The notes: generated by a model from the sequence alone, not told the origin. Counted from the stretch's first letter, positions 45,291 through 58,899 are shown. The stretch: DNA of 64,000 bases from Prosopocoilus inquinatus (GCA_036172665.1 CM069871.1:59704713-59768712), one strand, 5' to 3'. Translations and numbers: made by a program.

Positions 45291-46134
45291 AATAGCTTAA
45301 CGCATGTTGCATTTAACGTTGGAATTTCGGCACTTACGTGCACATTCGTTGTATTTATCGGCAATGATGTGTGCAATGGCTTTATTTAGGTACCGTTTTA
45401 AAGTAAAGTTAAATTACAATTTGGTTGAGTGATTTGTATGTATAACGCCGGTTCACATTTAGTGAAGTTTAAGTTTGTAATAACGTAGGTAACGTTTGGT
45501 AGTGATAAACTTTAACGCCTCGTACGTTCGTCCGGCTTACTCGAGTCAGGTTTCCGAGCCATACTAATTCAGCTGGATCATCCCCTGGCGCCCCTTGAAA
45601 TTTGACTACCCTATCCGTTTCTCCTTCTGAGAAGCTGGCTCGGGACAGCTTATTGTCTTCTTCAGCGCTAATTTGCTACCGATTTCGTAAATTGTGCAGG
45701 AGATAAGGTAGATACACTTAAGTGGCAGCAGTTTCGGAAAACTGACGTAAAAGTACGGAATTAACCAAAAAAATATCCACCATGGCAGCCTATTACTGTC
45801 ATTTTGTAACAAAGTTATATAAATAAATAAAAAATCGCCCTTTAGCTGTAGATTGCGAATGCTCCGATTTAAGGGTACAATTTCTGAATAGAAAATGCTT
45901 ATTTTTGAGAGGTTTATTTACACGTACAATAAAAATTAGTTCACTCGATTAAAAGAAATATATAAATTTGGTGGATAACTCACTTATGGAACATGCTGTA
46001 TATGTGAAAATAAATTACTAATATAGAATATATTACGGGCAATAACTTTTTTTTAGAAGAAATTTTCTTTTATAATTAATAATTGAGGCGATGTTGAAGA
46101 AATCGATACCAATGATCCACCCTGTACACGTACC
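45291..46134. other. no gene seen; one MITE end
   Basis: 46110-46122 (GATCCACCCTGTAC) is the mirror of the MITE end at 27012. Otherwise unassigned. Confidence 0.4.
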
Positions 46135-46420
46135 GAGTGTTTGTTTACTGCGTGCAAATATTTAAATCTGTAATACATCGCCATAAATGGCAACGATTGA
46201 ACTCCTGCTAGTATGTCCTTAACAAACATTTAATCGAGAAAAATGCATTGGCAGATTTTGACCGAACCGTTTGAGAACCGGTGGCCTGTTGAATGATAAC
46301 GCGAAGATAGGACAGTGTAACCGATGTCGTAAATCAAAACACTTTAAACGCATTCACAAAGTGCCTGGATTTATTAATATAAATAGATGTAACTTAACTC
46401 CAAGTAGTTACAATTTAAAA
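46135..46420 (+). repeat. dispersed repeat (pairs with 33106-33480)
   Basis: Same order of landmarks as the copy at 33106, including CGTTTGAGAAC and CACTTTAAACGCATTCACAA. The 75-codon frame at 46271-46498 overlaps its end and is not recognised. Confidence 0.7.
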
Positions 46421-47278
46421 ATTAGTGCAATTCAAGAAGATGCGATTATCGCATGTGGTTCGTTGTTGCTGAACAAGTTAAAAGACAAGTATCAATAAAT
46501 TGTAATTTCACATTCCATATGAATTTTAAAAGACTTATCAAAATTTGACATTTACTTTTTTTACATGTCTTGACTCTCTTGGGTGATGATGATTTGTTCA
46601 GTTAAGGATAGCGGATACCTTTTCTTCGTCGATGTGCTAAAGTAATTTCTGATAATAGAGTTAAATTTAAATTTTGAGTGAAAACACTGTGAGAGCACAT
46701 TTATTGATGAAATTAACGATCCTCAGAATATTAAACAATATTGAACTCCGGTCCGCATGAAATGCTTCTGTATGATGGGAGCGGCTGTGGGCGCAGTAAC
46801 CTAGATTTACAGGAAGAATTTCTATATTAAAATCAGACCGCTTATACACGTCCACTGTACTATTTATACAACACGTTTTAAATGGTTTCTGTACGGGGTG
46901 TAATCGAATAAGTTTCACACATTGATATTATAAGTTCTTTAACACTTCTTCGTCAGTTCTAGAAAAAGACGGTCGTATAGCTCAAAAATAAAAGTAAAAT
47001 AAAAAACTGACTTTCCACAAAAGTGCTAGGATTTTTTGTTTGAAAACCTCTGCTCATTCCTAACTTTTATACACACAAAGTAAAACAATAAAGCTTTGGC
47101 GAGAATCAAACAGTTACGCACACGTTGATTATTACATTAATTAAATATTTATTTATTTAAGAATTTCTTGTTATTTGATTAAGGAAAACTGTCGACTGAT
47201 AATAATTATCGTTTTGTTGTTTAATTATAGTGGGCTTCTTTTATACATATTCTAAAAAACTATTTCGCTGAATAATCA
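46421..47278. other. no gene seen; diverged repeat at 46895-47100
   Basis: 46895-47100 pairs with 2818-3010. The rest is unassigned AT-rich DNA. Confidence 0.4.
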
Positions 47279-48680
47279 GTGGCGTAACTAGAAATCAACT
47301 AACCGGGTTGCAAAATTTTTACCGGCGCCTTTAGTTTTACTAACTTCGTTCCTCCAACTTCTTACTTTCCATGCTAAGTAAATCAAAACTGCTTTTAATT
47401 GGTTTTACACTGTTCTATTTTAAAATGTACCAAGAGTTGTCAAAATTTTAGGTTAGAAAAGCTTCCAAAAAGTAGCGCTAAGCAGAGTACGTTTCAATTG
47501 CTTTTCAAACATTTTCTTGCCTTCCGACATTTAAAGAGAACAACAGACTAACAGATGGCGTTGCTTATGTTGAAATCTCTTTCTAACCATTTGTGTTCAG
47601 GATTTATATTGTTTTGAATTTTCTGAGCATTTTTCAATTGCTTTGAAATTGCTTCCCCATATTATAAAGAGGACAGTCATGACTCAAAGTTGTTTTTTTC
47701 AGCATATTGTTCTTGAACGTTTTTAGATTTTTCAGTTGTTTTCGGTGTGTAAATAAAAATTATAACGTTATGGTTCAGGGTAACAGATGGTGCTACAAGT
47801 GCTCGTTAATTCTTTCGCTTGAAGTATATTTAAGTAAGTTTAAATTTTTATTTATTCTCAATCGTTTTCAAGACATTGTTCCTGAACATTCCTGATGTTT
47901 TCCAGCTTTCTCTTCCAATGGCAAATTACACATTTAGGGCTCGGATTAATAGAGAGCGCCGCAAACGTCGTTCTTTTGAAATTGACGGTTAAAATATAGT
48001 TTTCTTAACATGTTTAATCTCAATTAATTAAAAAATTCTTCTGCCCGTTTGCACCACTTTCACTTAAAATTTTTAGTCATACTTAACTACTTAAGTGGGA
48101 CTTAAAATTTTACGTGAAAGCGGTGCAAATGAGCATTAGTTTCTGTTGGTGTGCATTAGCAGTATTAAAGGCAATTATAATATTTCTAAAGTTGGTCATG
48201 TGACGCTATAATTGTTCTTTCTTGAATAAAAATTAAAAAAAAAAAACTTAAAATGGTGTTAAGTTTTTTCTTCCTTTAGAAAATTTTATTTACGTCATAA
48301 ATAAATTTTTCGTCTTCATCGATTTTTATTTTATGTTCTCTGCCATCTAAATAAAGCACGATTACTTAAACTTAACCTTGGCTAATCTTGCAACTTAAAA
48401 AACGAAAGAGCCTTCAAAATTTCAAATGTTTCTTTACTCAACCCGGTTGGAAATCGTAATTCATTTATTTAATAAGCCACAATTATGTGAATTAAATGCA
48501 AGGTGTTTTGCAACTTCATAAGCCACGCGAAACACCCTGTATAAGATGGATCGATAGAGAAAGATCAGTAATGAAAGTGTATTTTGTTTTCTTACAAAAA
48601 TTTTAATTCTTGAGTCTGAACAGGCGCCTATGACACTTCAGCACCGGGTTGCTTTGCCATCCCTGCAACCCCTATATCGA
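47279..48680. other. possible worn hAT-type element; no gene
   Basis: 47279-47300 reads CAGTGGCGTAACTAG, a very common hAT-type end, followed by CCGGGTTGCAAAATTT. At 48640-48675, ACCGGGTTGC and CTGCAACCCCTATATCG could be the inverted inner part of the other end. The outer right end is missing, so borders are uncertain. 48524-48544 (CGAAACACCCTGTATA) is another MITE end. Confidence 0.35.
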
Positions 48681-49289
48681 AATTTATCATCAAAGTTGTT
48701 TCCATACTTCTGAAAACTTTGCGCGCCACGTGAATAACACAAATTTGTTGTACATAAATATTTATTTAAAAAAAGTATTATTATTATTATTTTTAATTTA
48801 ATTACCAAGTTACTGATTTATAGATAAATTAATTTAATAAGCAATTCATTATGTACTACAATAATTTATATTTTGCTTTTCATCGAAATACCAAAATAGA
48901 AAAAATCGCATAAAAAAGCACTAGTGCACTTGTCCGTTTGATTTCGGCTCATTTTCTAACCCGACTCGCGTGCGCTAAAATAAAATGTTTAATGAAACTT
49001 ACTTTTTCAAATTCTTCATATTATTATTGTATTAGTTCTAAAAGCAAAAGTGGAAGAGGCTTAAACAAGATACAACCAGGACCATCTCCAAGAAACGAAA
49101 TTCTAGGAATTCTTGCGTCTGCATTTAAATTGTTTATCTCTTTCCTACACTTAAACAAGTTATTAGATTACTTGGGCTTGTTTTTAAATAATTTTTAACA
49201 TTTTTTGTTTCAGTTTTATAGTTATAATCTTTAAAATTTTTAATTTTTTTTTGTTTCGATTTTCTTCATTCTTACACTTTATTTTTTTT
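48681..49289. other. unassigned AT-rich DNA
   Basis: No gene or repeat recognised. Confidence 0.4.
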
Positions 49290-50340
49290 ATTCTTTGGCT
49301 GCGTTCAATTTAGTTGGGTTAGGAAACGTTTCTTACACTTTATTTCTTGGATTTTTTAAAATTTTTAAGTGTAAAATTACATGTTTTAATCTTTTACAGT
49401 GTTTTCGAATTTCCTCAAAATTTTTATTTTCGATAATTTCTTGCTTTTTCATCTTTTGTAAAATTTCGTTCTTTCTTTGGATTCACTTATGTTCAGTTTA
49501 GTTAGATTGATTTGACCTTGAGACGCTTTTAATGTTTCACATTTTGTGTTTAAAAACAAGCTGGGTTCACTTGGGTTTAGTTCAGTAGGGTTGGGTTCGT
49601 TTAACTTCATTGTATACGTTCACAAATTAAAAAACCACCACCTGTTGCATTACGTTGGCATAAAACATAAGTCCTCTATAAAACATTGTCAAAATACTAA
49701 GTTGGCAAGGTATTTGAAGTTTCATGTCAAAGTAATTTGTCAAATCAATTTAACTGTACATTTATATTCATTTCAACAAGCCATTTCAATTAATTACAGT
49801 TTAGTCTGTTATAAAATTGCTCAGGAACGATAAGGTAAAAATCATGAATCTATCATAATTATTAATTTTAGAATCAGGAATATGTTCAGAACGTATGACC
49901 TTATCGTTTATTTCAAACATTTGGAAATTTTGTAACCAAATATTTAACTAGGACATTGTTGCCGGCTGTATTTTTCACAAGGCAACGCCGTCAGTGGTCT
50001 TTTGGTTTGTGAACAAATTATAGTTGAGTTCACTTAATTTCAATTTAGTTCGGTTGACCTCGATATATTCCTTGATTCTTAAAGAAATAGTGTTTAAATT
50101 TTCTATAATTGTAATTTTTTAATTTTTCTTTCTTTTCAATCTCCTACTTGGGTTGATTTCCCTTTAGTTATCAATTCAGTACAGTTGGTTTTGGTTGACT
50201 TTGAATTTCTTTTTGATTTTAAAACATTGTATTTAAATTCTCAGCGATTTTTACTTTCTTAATTTTTTAAATATTTAATTTTTAACTTTTTTTCTTTCAA
50301 TCTTCTACAGTTTTCTTTCCGAATTTCCTTACCTTATTGC
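49290..50340 (-). repeat. degenerate tandem array, reverse orientation of the family at 10990-12180
   Basis: Phrases such as GTTGGGTTCGTTTAACTTCA, TTTGACCTTGAGACG and TTTTTAATTTTT are the inverse of those in the first array. Units are about 110-130 bp and much diverged. 49620-50000 holds unrelated sequence. Confidence 0.65.
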
Positions 50341-51827
50341 ATCGCACGGTCGAGATGTTTACCTCGGTAGGTAATGAAATAAAATGTGCAATAAGACTCG
50401 ATTTCGCTAGGTTCTAAGAGGCATTAGTGCCAGGGGCGGACCGTTAACTTTGGGGATCCTGGGCTACTATTTTTTGGAGGCCTACCCAATAAAATTAACC
50501 CAAGTTTGGGTTTTGTTTCTGTGACGACTCATTCGTCAATTTGTCGAAACTGATTTTTACGCTTTTTTATATAAGCAATTATAGCCAAAAGACAGAAGAA
50601 CTTTTTTTCTTTATTTGATGCACTGGAATACACAGTCTGTTTTTGTAAGTGTGGCTGAAAATGATGATGGTTACTATACGAAATAAATTTAAAAAATGCA
50701 ATTTAATTTTCCTTTTTTTTTGTGTTCATTTTGAAACGAAAATTAGTTTCCTAAATTACTAAAAATTGATACACGCTATCTACTGATTTTGAAGTTCTAC
50801 TAGTTTTTTAATATATTTACAAATGTGACATTTTTCCTTTAATTATGACATTAGTTTTTTTGTCTCAAATTTAATATTTAAAATCATAACATGCGTGTTT
50901 CAAAGAAATAGTTGCCCTTATGCTGCATCCATTTATGTTAAACATAACGTGACGTTAAGTGGATATTAAATTAAATTAAATTTTGATTTGTGTAGTAACA
51001 AGGACTCAACCGTATAAAAGCCGAGGATCTGTTTTCAATCACACTTCTGAAAACAACCTGTATAAACATCTGAACACAGTTATAATGAAAAAAGGTTTTG
51101 TAACAAATATAAAACAAGTAAAAATAAAATGTATTATATATTACTTTTTAATACCAAACAAGAAAACGAAACAACAAATTCTCAGATCAAGAATAAAAAC
51201 TAAGAAAAAAAAACAAAAAATATACAATACTATAAAAACCGTTCTACACTATCTGATCATCGCTATCATTGAAAAATGAAATAATATAATCTTCCACGCT
51301 GCTTGCTGTTATTATTATAAAAAATTAAACGAAATGTTTTCAGGCAATAATTTCTCAAACTGTGCGAAGAAGAATATACCGTGAATTTATTTTAACATAA
51401 AACATTGCTGTTACGTACGAATTTGATAATCCACAGAAACCAATAGCAACTTTTGCAATTTGAAAATGAAACTGTCTTTTATAAAATGGAGCATAAGATG
51501 ACAACTGTCATGAATGTGTTCTGTTATTAATAATTAAGACATACTTGTATATATTATAATATAATAGCGATTCTTTTAATTATCTTAGATAAGTATATTC
51601 TAGTTTGAAATACGTGAACTTAAAAGACAAGGAAAACAGAAATTCCTTGATTAAAAACAAACATCGCAACAAATTTGACAGATGTTCCAAAATTAAAATA
51701 GACAAATTTAACGACGGAATTAAAAAAAAAACTGTATTTTATATTTCTGAAGTAGAATTCAAAGTCAAGTGATAGTGTAAAGCGGCTTTTATTCTTTTAA
51801 ATAAAACATCCTAGGAGTCCTACAACC

Positions 51828-53254
51828 AGGGTTGGAAAAAAAAATGTTTTTTTTAAAGAACAAAACTTCTGTTTTTTTTTGTTTTAAACATTTTTTTTGT
51901 TTAAAACATGTTTAAAATTGACCCTAAATTAAACATGTTTTAAACAAAAAAAAAACAGCTGTTTTAAACAACTTTTAAATGTTTAAATTGCCCTTACAGT
52001 TTACATAAAAAGATATATATTATTATTATTATTTGATATTTGTGTAAAAAGAAGAATTTATTAAAATTCGATCTCTAATTAAAAGAAAGATGAAAAGTTT
52101 GTAATGTTAGATTATGTACCCTTTTAAAAATAATGTATGTACGTTGATAATAATTTAAATCATTTAAGGCTGATGAGCTTGATTTATTTAGGGTCTACGC
52201 TCGCGGTGTTTTAAATGATTTTCAAAGAAAGTATGAAGTATTAGCTATCAACATACTGAGAAAAACATTCCCAATAAAAACTAAAATCAAATACAATCCA
52301 AAGAAATATTTTTTTCAAATTACTTGATCGCATTAGAACTAAAATACATGAACGTGGCTTTTAATACTGGAAAACAAAAACTTCAAATATGTAAAAACAT
52401 GTAGGATGTTCCATTTAAAATAACAAAGTTGATATTATTTCCGGCGAAACCAAAAGTCCAGTAGGTATATGTCTGAAATTTCAAATTAAATTTTTGTTTA
52501 ATTCATCGTTTTCAAATTTTAAACAAACCTTAAAATTCTAGAATATACGGCCTTGGGACACACGGTAGAAATTCAATGAAGACAAATGAAATGATAATGT
52601 TATAAATAGTTTAAACAGCGACATCCTACGATCACTTTTTGACCTAACATTGCATTATCATTGACAAATTCAAGCCAGTTTGTTACATAATAACTCATCC
52701 CGTAGCCCATAGTATGAACAGGGAAGCGGAGGACCCAGTATGTTTCAAAACTTAATGAAATAATAAAAGGTTAAATATTGAAAAGGTATTTTAAAATTGT
52801 ATAATATAAGTATTATTCTAGTGATCAGTAATAATTAATGAATTGATTATAATCAATCTAATGCAATTTAAATTTAGTTCAAATCAGAGCTATAGTGTAG
52901 TCATCACGTCATCAGCTCAGCCACGCATTGTCTACAATTATTAAAACAATTGATATGGGAACAAAGTAAAGTTTAAAGTTAATCTGTGAGCGAAATACAG
53001 ACCCTAAACAATTAACTTCTGGCTACACAGTATTACGTTGCAAAAATAAAACACATATATAAAAAGTGGTCTTTTTTAGCTTAAAACTAAAAAAATGAAT
53101 TTAAAACATTAATAAAAAAACATGTTTAAAACTTAAAAATAAAGCACATATATCAAAAGTGTTCTTCTTTAGCTTAAAATTACAAAAAATGAATTTAAAA
53201 CATTATAAAAAAAAACACTGTGTTTAAAACAGTTTGTTTTTAACTTTCCGGCCT
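51828..53254. mobile_element. possible second hAT-type element nested inside
   Basis: 51828 starts CAGGGTTGGAAAAAAAAATG and is followed by many GTTTAAAACATG-like motifs. 53230-53254 ends with the inverse-like CTTTCCGGCCTG, preceded by the same motif type. The flanks do not give a clear 8-bp duplication, so this is tentative. Confidence 0.4.
52617..52690 (-). repeat. fragment of the ribozyme-associated repeat
   Basis: GCGACATCCTACGATCAC, TTTTTGACCTAACATTGCA and GACAAATTCAAGC match 24390-24450 with a few changes. Confidence 0.75.
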
Positions 53255-53362
53255 GCAACATAATATCGTTTCTTTATTTTTTAACCGCGAAGGGGGCCCT
53301 TTGATTGAGCCCCTGGGCCCCTGGGCTGCAGCCCGTAAAAACCATGCCTTAATCCACCGCTG

Positions 53363-53448
53363 ATTAGTGTCAAGCAAATTTTCAATCGTTCCGTTTATAT
53401 TGTCTGCGATTGTACACGTAATTACTTTGAGTAGCGGAGTCTGTATAA
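53363..53448. other. target duplication and short spacer
   Basis: Begins with ATTAGTGT. Nothing else recognised; the truncated 5' end of LINE copy C lies somewhere in 53400-53450. Confidence 0.5.
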
Positions 53449-55747
53449 TTACTGTACTGTATAATTAATAACATTCTTAATAACTATGATCGTACTCTTG
53501 ATCTTGTATTTTCTAATGTATGCTGTATTGTTGAAAAGTCGGAATGTGCTTTGGTGAATGAAGACTTGTATCATCCTGCACTGGAATTCTATCTTAACGA
53601 TCACTCTCAGATCAGTTTTCAAAACAATAACGAAGTTTCCAATTTTAACTTTAGAAAGGCGAATTTTTTTGCTTTATATGATTGTTTGCTGTTCGTGGAT
53701 TGGTCCCAATTGGAAAATATTAACGATATTAATGAAGCTTGCTCTGTTTTTTACAATTTAATTTATGCAGTGTTTGAAACTTCTGTTCCCAAGTATTCCC
53801 ATCACTCTTGCAGATATCCACCATGGTTTAACACAGAAATCATTAACTTACTTAAAATCAAAGCTAATGTCCACAAGAAATATAAGAAATTCAAATCTGA
53901 CGATTATCTAAACTTATTCAAATACTATCGATCAACATGTAAACAACCAATACATGTTACGTATAACAACTACATCCACAACATTGAAGGAAATTTACGT
54001 TCAAATCCCAAAAGTCTTTGGCAGTATATTCAGCAGAAAAAGGGCTCGACCCGGATTCCAGGCTTAATGAAATATGACGGTCTTGAGCTATCAACTCCTC
54101 AGGATATTGTTAATTCCTTTGCTCTATTCTTCAACAGCGTTTACAATCCATCTAATCAGGCTAACGAAGATCGCATAAACATCACTAATTCTATACCTCA
54201 CAGCACAACAGTGAATGTTCCTAAATTCTCTGAAAATGATATATTGGGTGCCTTGAAAAATCTAAAGAACAGCTTTACTGCTGGTGTTGATGGAATTCCT
54301 AGTTTCTTAGCCAAAGATTGTGCTTTTATATTTATAAAGCCCTTACTTATAATTTATAATCTAATTTTAAAACACTCTGTATTTCCCACAATCTGGAAAG
54401 AAGCTTCTATTTGTCCAGTCTTTAAGAAAGAAGACCAAAGCTGTGTCGAGAATTACCGGCCAATCACTATCATTTGCAACTTTGCGAAGGTTTTTGAAAG
54501 TCTGTTAGTAAAATCCATCTATCACTCAGTAAAGTTTTATATAGATACCGATCAACATGGTTTTATGGAAAAACGATCAACTGCGACGAATCTATGCTCT
54601 TTTACCCAGTATGTTTCGGAATGTGTAGACAACAAAGGTCAAGTCGATGTAGTATATACGGATTTTCAAAAAGCTTTCGATAAAATCGATCTCTACATCT
54701 TATTAGAAAAGCTGCGTTATTATGGTTTTTCACAACATTTAATTAACTTATTTTCATCCTATCTCATTGACTGATGGAATACAGTCAAATACCAAAAGTT
54801 TTTCTCTAATAAATACTCACCAACCTCTGGGTTGCCACGAGGGTCTAATCTTGGCCCCTTATTGTTCTTACTATTTATAAACGACATAAATAGTGTTATA
54901 TCTTGCTGCAAGTTGCTCTTTGCGGATGATATGAAAATATTCTTAAAAATCACTTCAATTTCTGACTGTCTTGTTCTTCAGAGAAATCTTGATGCTATAG
55001 TTCGTTGGTGCAAAGATAATCTTCTTCCTCTTAACATACCTAAATGTTCCGTTATTACCTACTCTAAAAAACATGCTCCGTATTTGTTTATTTACTCTAT
55101 TAATATTGGCTTAACACGAGTTGACTGTATTACTGATTTGGGTGTTACTTTTGATGCTAACCTAACATTTACACAGCATATTTTAAATATCGTTTCCAAG
55201 GCTTATAAAACTTATGGTTTTATCTATCGCAACTGTAGAGAATTTTCGGATGTAACAACATTACGTACTTTATACTTCTGTCTAATAAGATGAAGACTTG
55301 AATATTGCTCCATTGTTTGGTTTCCCATCTTCTCTACATATATTCACCTTATTGAAGCAGTGCAGAGAAAATTTTTCAAATTCTTAAGCTTCCTCCAAGA
55401 TGGAGAATATCTTCACCAAGGCTTTAGTCAAAAAGTTTTGTTATCTAGGTATGACTGCGTCCTTACATACTAGACGTATTTGTTCGGCTATAAAATTCTT
55501 ATATAACTTAATCTGCTTCAAAAGTGATTGCCCTTGGTTGCTTGATAGAATAAATTTCTTTATTCCCAGACTTAATTCACGCCAAAATCAAACGTACTAT
55601 GTTGCCTCAAGCCGTACTAATTTGTTATTTAAATCCCCCATTTCAGTAATGTGTCATTATTTCAATCGCATCTCTAATAGATGTGATATCAATGCTGATT
55701 CTATAAAGTATATAATTTCTGAAGCAACTAATTTGTTTGAGCGTTAG
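53449..55747 (+). pseudogene. LINE reverse transcriptase pseudogene, copy C (endonuclease end plus RT)
   Basis: The frame is open from 53449. It begins inside the endonuclease domain (block RTLDLVFSNVCC, then LVNEDLYHPALEF). The linker and RT follow: GVDGIPSFLAKDC, NYRPITIICNFAKVFESLL, VVYTDFQKAFDKID. A TGA at 54772-54774, probably from an arginine codon, interrupts it. The same frame goes on with GLPRGSNLGPLLFLLF, the catalytic FADD and KCSVITYSKK. A second TGA lies at 55291-55293. A frameshift near 55390 leads to the last part (55400-55747). Two stops and one shift make it inactive. The block after the catalytic site resembles the scrap at 38940-39262. Confidence 0.87.
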
Positions 55748-55973
55748 CCGGTTTTCTTTTAGTGTTCTTTTTCTTTTAGTCAGTCACTGCAAAGACACTT
55801 ATTGTTAGTTTAGTTTTACTATTGTGTGTATAATGTCTTACTTAGATACTAAGTTATCTTCATTATAACTTTTCTCCTTAGCCGCGAATTGTACGATTAA
55901 AAAAAATTTTTTTTTCCTGTAATTGGGTCTTACTTGTTGGAAATAAAGCATTATTATTATTATTATTATTATA
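55748..55973 (+). other. 3' region and (ATT)n tail of LINE copy C
   Basis: AATAAAGCA at 55942-55950 is followed by a run of ATT repeats to 55973, as in LINE copy B. Confidence 0.75.
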
Positions 55974-57148
55974 CTTTTTTATTTTGAAATTTAGATCGAA
56001 ACTTCCCATTACTTTATACTCTGAAGTACTGAGACGGGTGATCCGAAACGTCCGGTATAACTATAAAAGAACTATGCAACATACTTTTATCATACATGAA
56101 GTTATTTTAATAAGAATATTTAAAATATAAATACAATAAATAAATAATGAATATTGTACTGCGAAACATGTTCCCATTGGAATTACTTATTTACACAAAC
56201 ACTGATCGATGCTGGTATATTAGGTTGCATTAGATAAAACTAAGGTCAAACATTTTTATTAGAAGAACGTCCTATTAATTAATTGGTATCAATTATAATA
56301 AAGCAAAGAATGTGGATTTTATTAATTTTCCTTCGTACAAAAGCGAATATTTTTTTTGTACATTTGGAATTATGAGCATTATGATTAATAACGACACCGC
56401 GCGGCGCATTGAATTAATTATTTTGAATCGAATTTCATAACTGAAATCGAAATCCTGCGTGCATGGAAGGTGTGCCTTTCTGTGCGTATGAGAAGACTCA
56501 TATCGACTTCTGCTGCTCTGTTACTCATTCCATACAAACCATGCGTCACGTGCAATTCTGCCTTCGCGAAGAGCTACCAACCAGACAGCAAGCAGCTAGC
56601 TACTCTTCTCTTCCAAAGAAAGCAAATGCGCCGCTTCCAATCGCGGACTCTCATCGATACTTTTTCACTCGTAATGCGCTCCCGATACACAGAATTCACA
56701 GTCGTCTTACCCCTTTGGACGAGCGAGATGCCTGGAATTCTTTTAGTTGGCGGCGTTTGCACCAGATGTGCTCAAGGTACTCTTCGAGATCCTGGGTCTT
56801 TGTTAAATTTTCTGCTTAATATCCAATAATTTTTGCATAAATTAAATAAGAGAGAGAGGCAGCGCGCCGCCGAACACGTCCTGCCTGTTCTAAGTGCCTC
56901 GTACTAAGGTTTCAGAACTTCTGTCAGTCATATCTTCTCTTGACAAGTGACGACGATCCGGTTTGTTCTGCCATTGGTAAACTACTACGAACTGTCCTCC
57001 TCCGGATTTGAAACGCCGGAAAATCGTCGCATTCCTACCTCTTTTAATGTTCTTATTTTCTGGTCAACGATGATATTGATTACGCGACTTTAGGCTCATG
57101 CTCTCCCAATACTAAAGAAGTAGGTTCTTCGCAGAGTTGCGCGGCGGT
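55974..57148. other. no gene recognised; GC-richer block upstream of a ribozyme-like fold
   Basis: 56463-56829 is open in two plus-strand frames (about 118 codons each) and one minus frame, and 56460-57148 is clearly less AT-rich than the surroundings. No family is recognised. Because the ribozyme-like motif follows directly, the block may belong to the same retroelement, which is a guess. Confidence 0.4.
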
Positions 57149-57198
57149 GGAACTCCTGACGAAGCTATAAATCTATAGCGAAAAGTCGAGTGTTTTCC
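57149..57198 (+). ncRNA. hammerhead ribozyme candidate, type I with minimal stem III
   Basis: CUGACGA (57156-57162), then stem II GCUAUA/UAUAGC (57164-57169 with 57174-57179) closed by AAUC, then GAAA (57180-57183) and GUC (57185-57187). Stem I pairs GGAACUC (57149-57155) with GAGU and UUCC on the other side of the cut, leaving a 3-base bulge. Two features are unusual. One extra A (57163) stands between core and stem II, and stem III is reduced to almost nothing. It could be a decayed or unusual ribozyme. Confidence 0.5.
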
Positions 57199-58899
57199 CT
57201 TCATATTTCTGTCCGGTTCGAGATTAAAAAAAGTTTGTACTTAAAAAAAAAACATTCATTATGCATTATTAATTCATAATCATATTGAAAGTCCATATCC
57301 AAAATCCCCATTTTAAAGTCGCTTTTGTAGCAGTGATTAATCCAAACAGTTATTACTTGAGTGGGGTATTAAAAGCCTTATTATAAGTAAACAAATCTTT
57401 TTATTATCCTGAGAACTGCAAGCAACACCTAGATAGATCCAGCTTAGGATTAAAAATTAAGTACAAAATAAAATCGTACACACAAACAAATATAATATTG
57501 ATACAGACAACTAAAGAATTAATAAATTTATAAAAAAAATTCACATTACACAAGGTGGTTAATCTCAAGTATCCGGGGCTGGCAACGAAAAGATCCCTAT
57601 ATTAGTACATTTTTATGTTTGATAGTTCACAAACATGATTCAGTAATTTATTATTTCCGCCGAACTGTCAGACGTTGTGCTGTCACTCGTATTTACTGTT
57701 ATAAGAACGATATAACCAAAACATTACCTTTTTGTGACAGTTTAAAACCGGATATGGAATAGATAATGTCAGGAAATTATTCAATCATGCCACCTTAAAT
57801 TAATTATTTCCAACTCAGGACAGTTGACATTGAGCACCCCATATGTACAACTTGTAAATTATTAATTGAATTAGCTGCTTGGAACCGCATCACGATTTCT
57901 TCTACGACGTACGCCTACGATGTACGCCGACATTTCGTTCTTAATTGCAAAAGAACTTCTTCAAGGCTGCTGCTTCTTATGTAAAAAGAAAATATTATTA
58001 TTATTATCAGCTGCTGTGCAGTATTGCCAACTATTAGCAACCGTTTTTACAGTAAACCAAGTTCTTATTAATTATGAACGTCAAATCTGAAGTAAAATGC
58101 ACCAAGTTGGCAACACCGAATTTAAAATTCATGGTTAATTTAAAAATTTTCTTATTTATTTACTTTTATTATCGAAATTCATTATTGTTTTAATATTTTT
58201 TGTTGTTTCTTGTTCCTTAATCTATTCAAGTTGCTTTTGAAATCAAGCTTGAAGTATTTAGCTCTCGCTTATTCTTAAAACTCGGTCGCCCATTGTTACT
58301 AAAATTAATCTCAATATTTTAATTTTTTCTTTTATGGTACGTATCGAGACTAATTATATTAGTTAAAAAAATAATTTTTTATTTCTAGTAGACATTATTT
58401 TACTTTGATAATCTAAATTAGGTGTAAAGTTCTGTCTTTATTCATTAAATTCTCTGTTGTTTCGTAATTTCTAGATCCATCGTCCTTTGTTTTTCATTGG
58501 TTACTTACTGTTCTTCCGATGATTAATTTTTCCGAGAATTGGCTAATTATCTCAAAGAATTGTTTCTTCCGATGGGTAATTAGCATGAGAATTGGCCAAT
58601 TATCTTAAAGAATTGTTTTTTTATTTTTTATTTTTGTTGTTTTCTTTTAACTTAAGATTTTAATTTATATTTTTCATCGTTAAATTCATACAAGCTTCTT
58701 GATTTATTCGTTCAATTCAAATTATCCTCACGCATTTTTAAAGATTCAAGCTTCATCTTTAATAAACTACTCAAAATAATTGCATTATAAAGTAGAGAAA
58801 GTATTAAATAAGTTTAAAAAATAGATAAAATAATTCCAATTATTATTATTATTACTATTATATTATACTATTATTTGACATGTTTCAATTTTTAAAAAT
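57199..58899. other. unassigned AT-rich DNA
   Basis: No gene and no clear repeat. 58500-58620 has a local duplication (CTTCCGATG, GAGAATTGGC, AATTATCT, AAAGAATTGTTT). Confidence 0.45.

Larger units (their letters stand above)
50431..53362. mobile_element. hAT-like element without transposase (2.9 kb)
   Basis: Ends CAGGGGCGGACC and, read inward from the right, CAGCGGTGGATT. Flanks ATTAGTGC (50423-50430) and ATTAGTGT (53363-53370) agree in 7 of 8 bases. The GGGCCC-rich stretches just inside both ends are typical of this kind. The body is AT-rich with no transposase. It contains a fragment of the ribozyme-associated repeat (52617-52690). Confidence 0.78.

Noticed and set aside
52900..52935. CTGATGA on the minus strand as another hammerhead
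   Set aside because: No stem II and no GAAA follow the motif.
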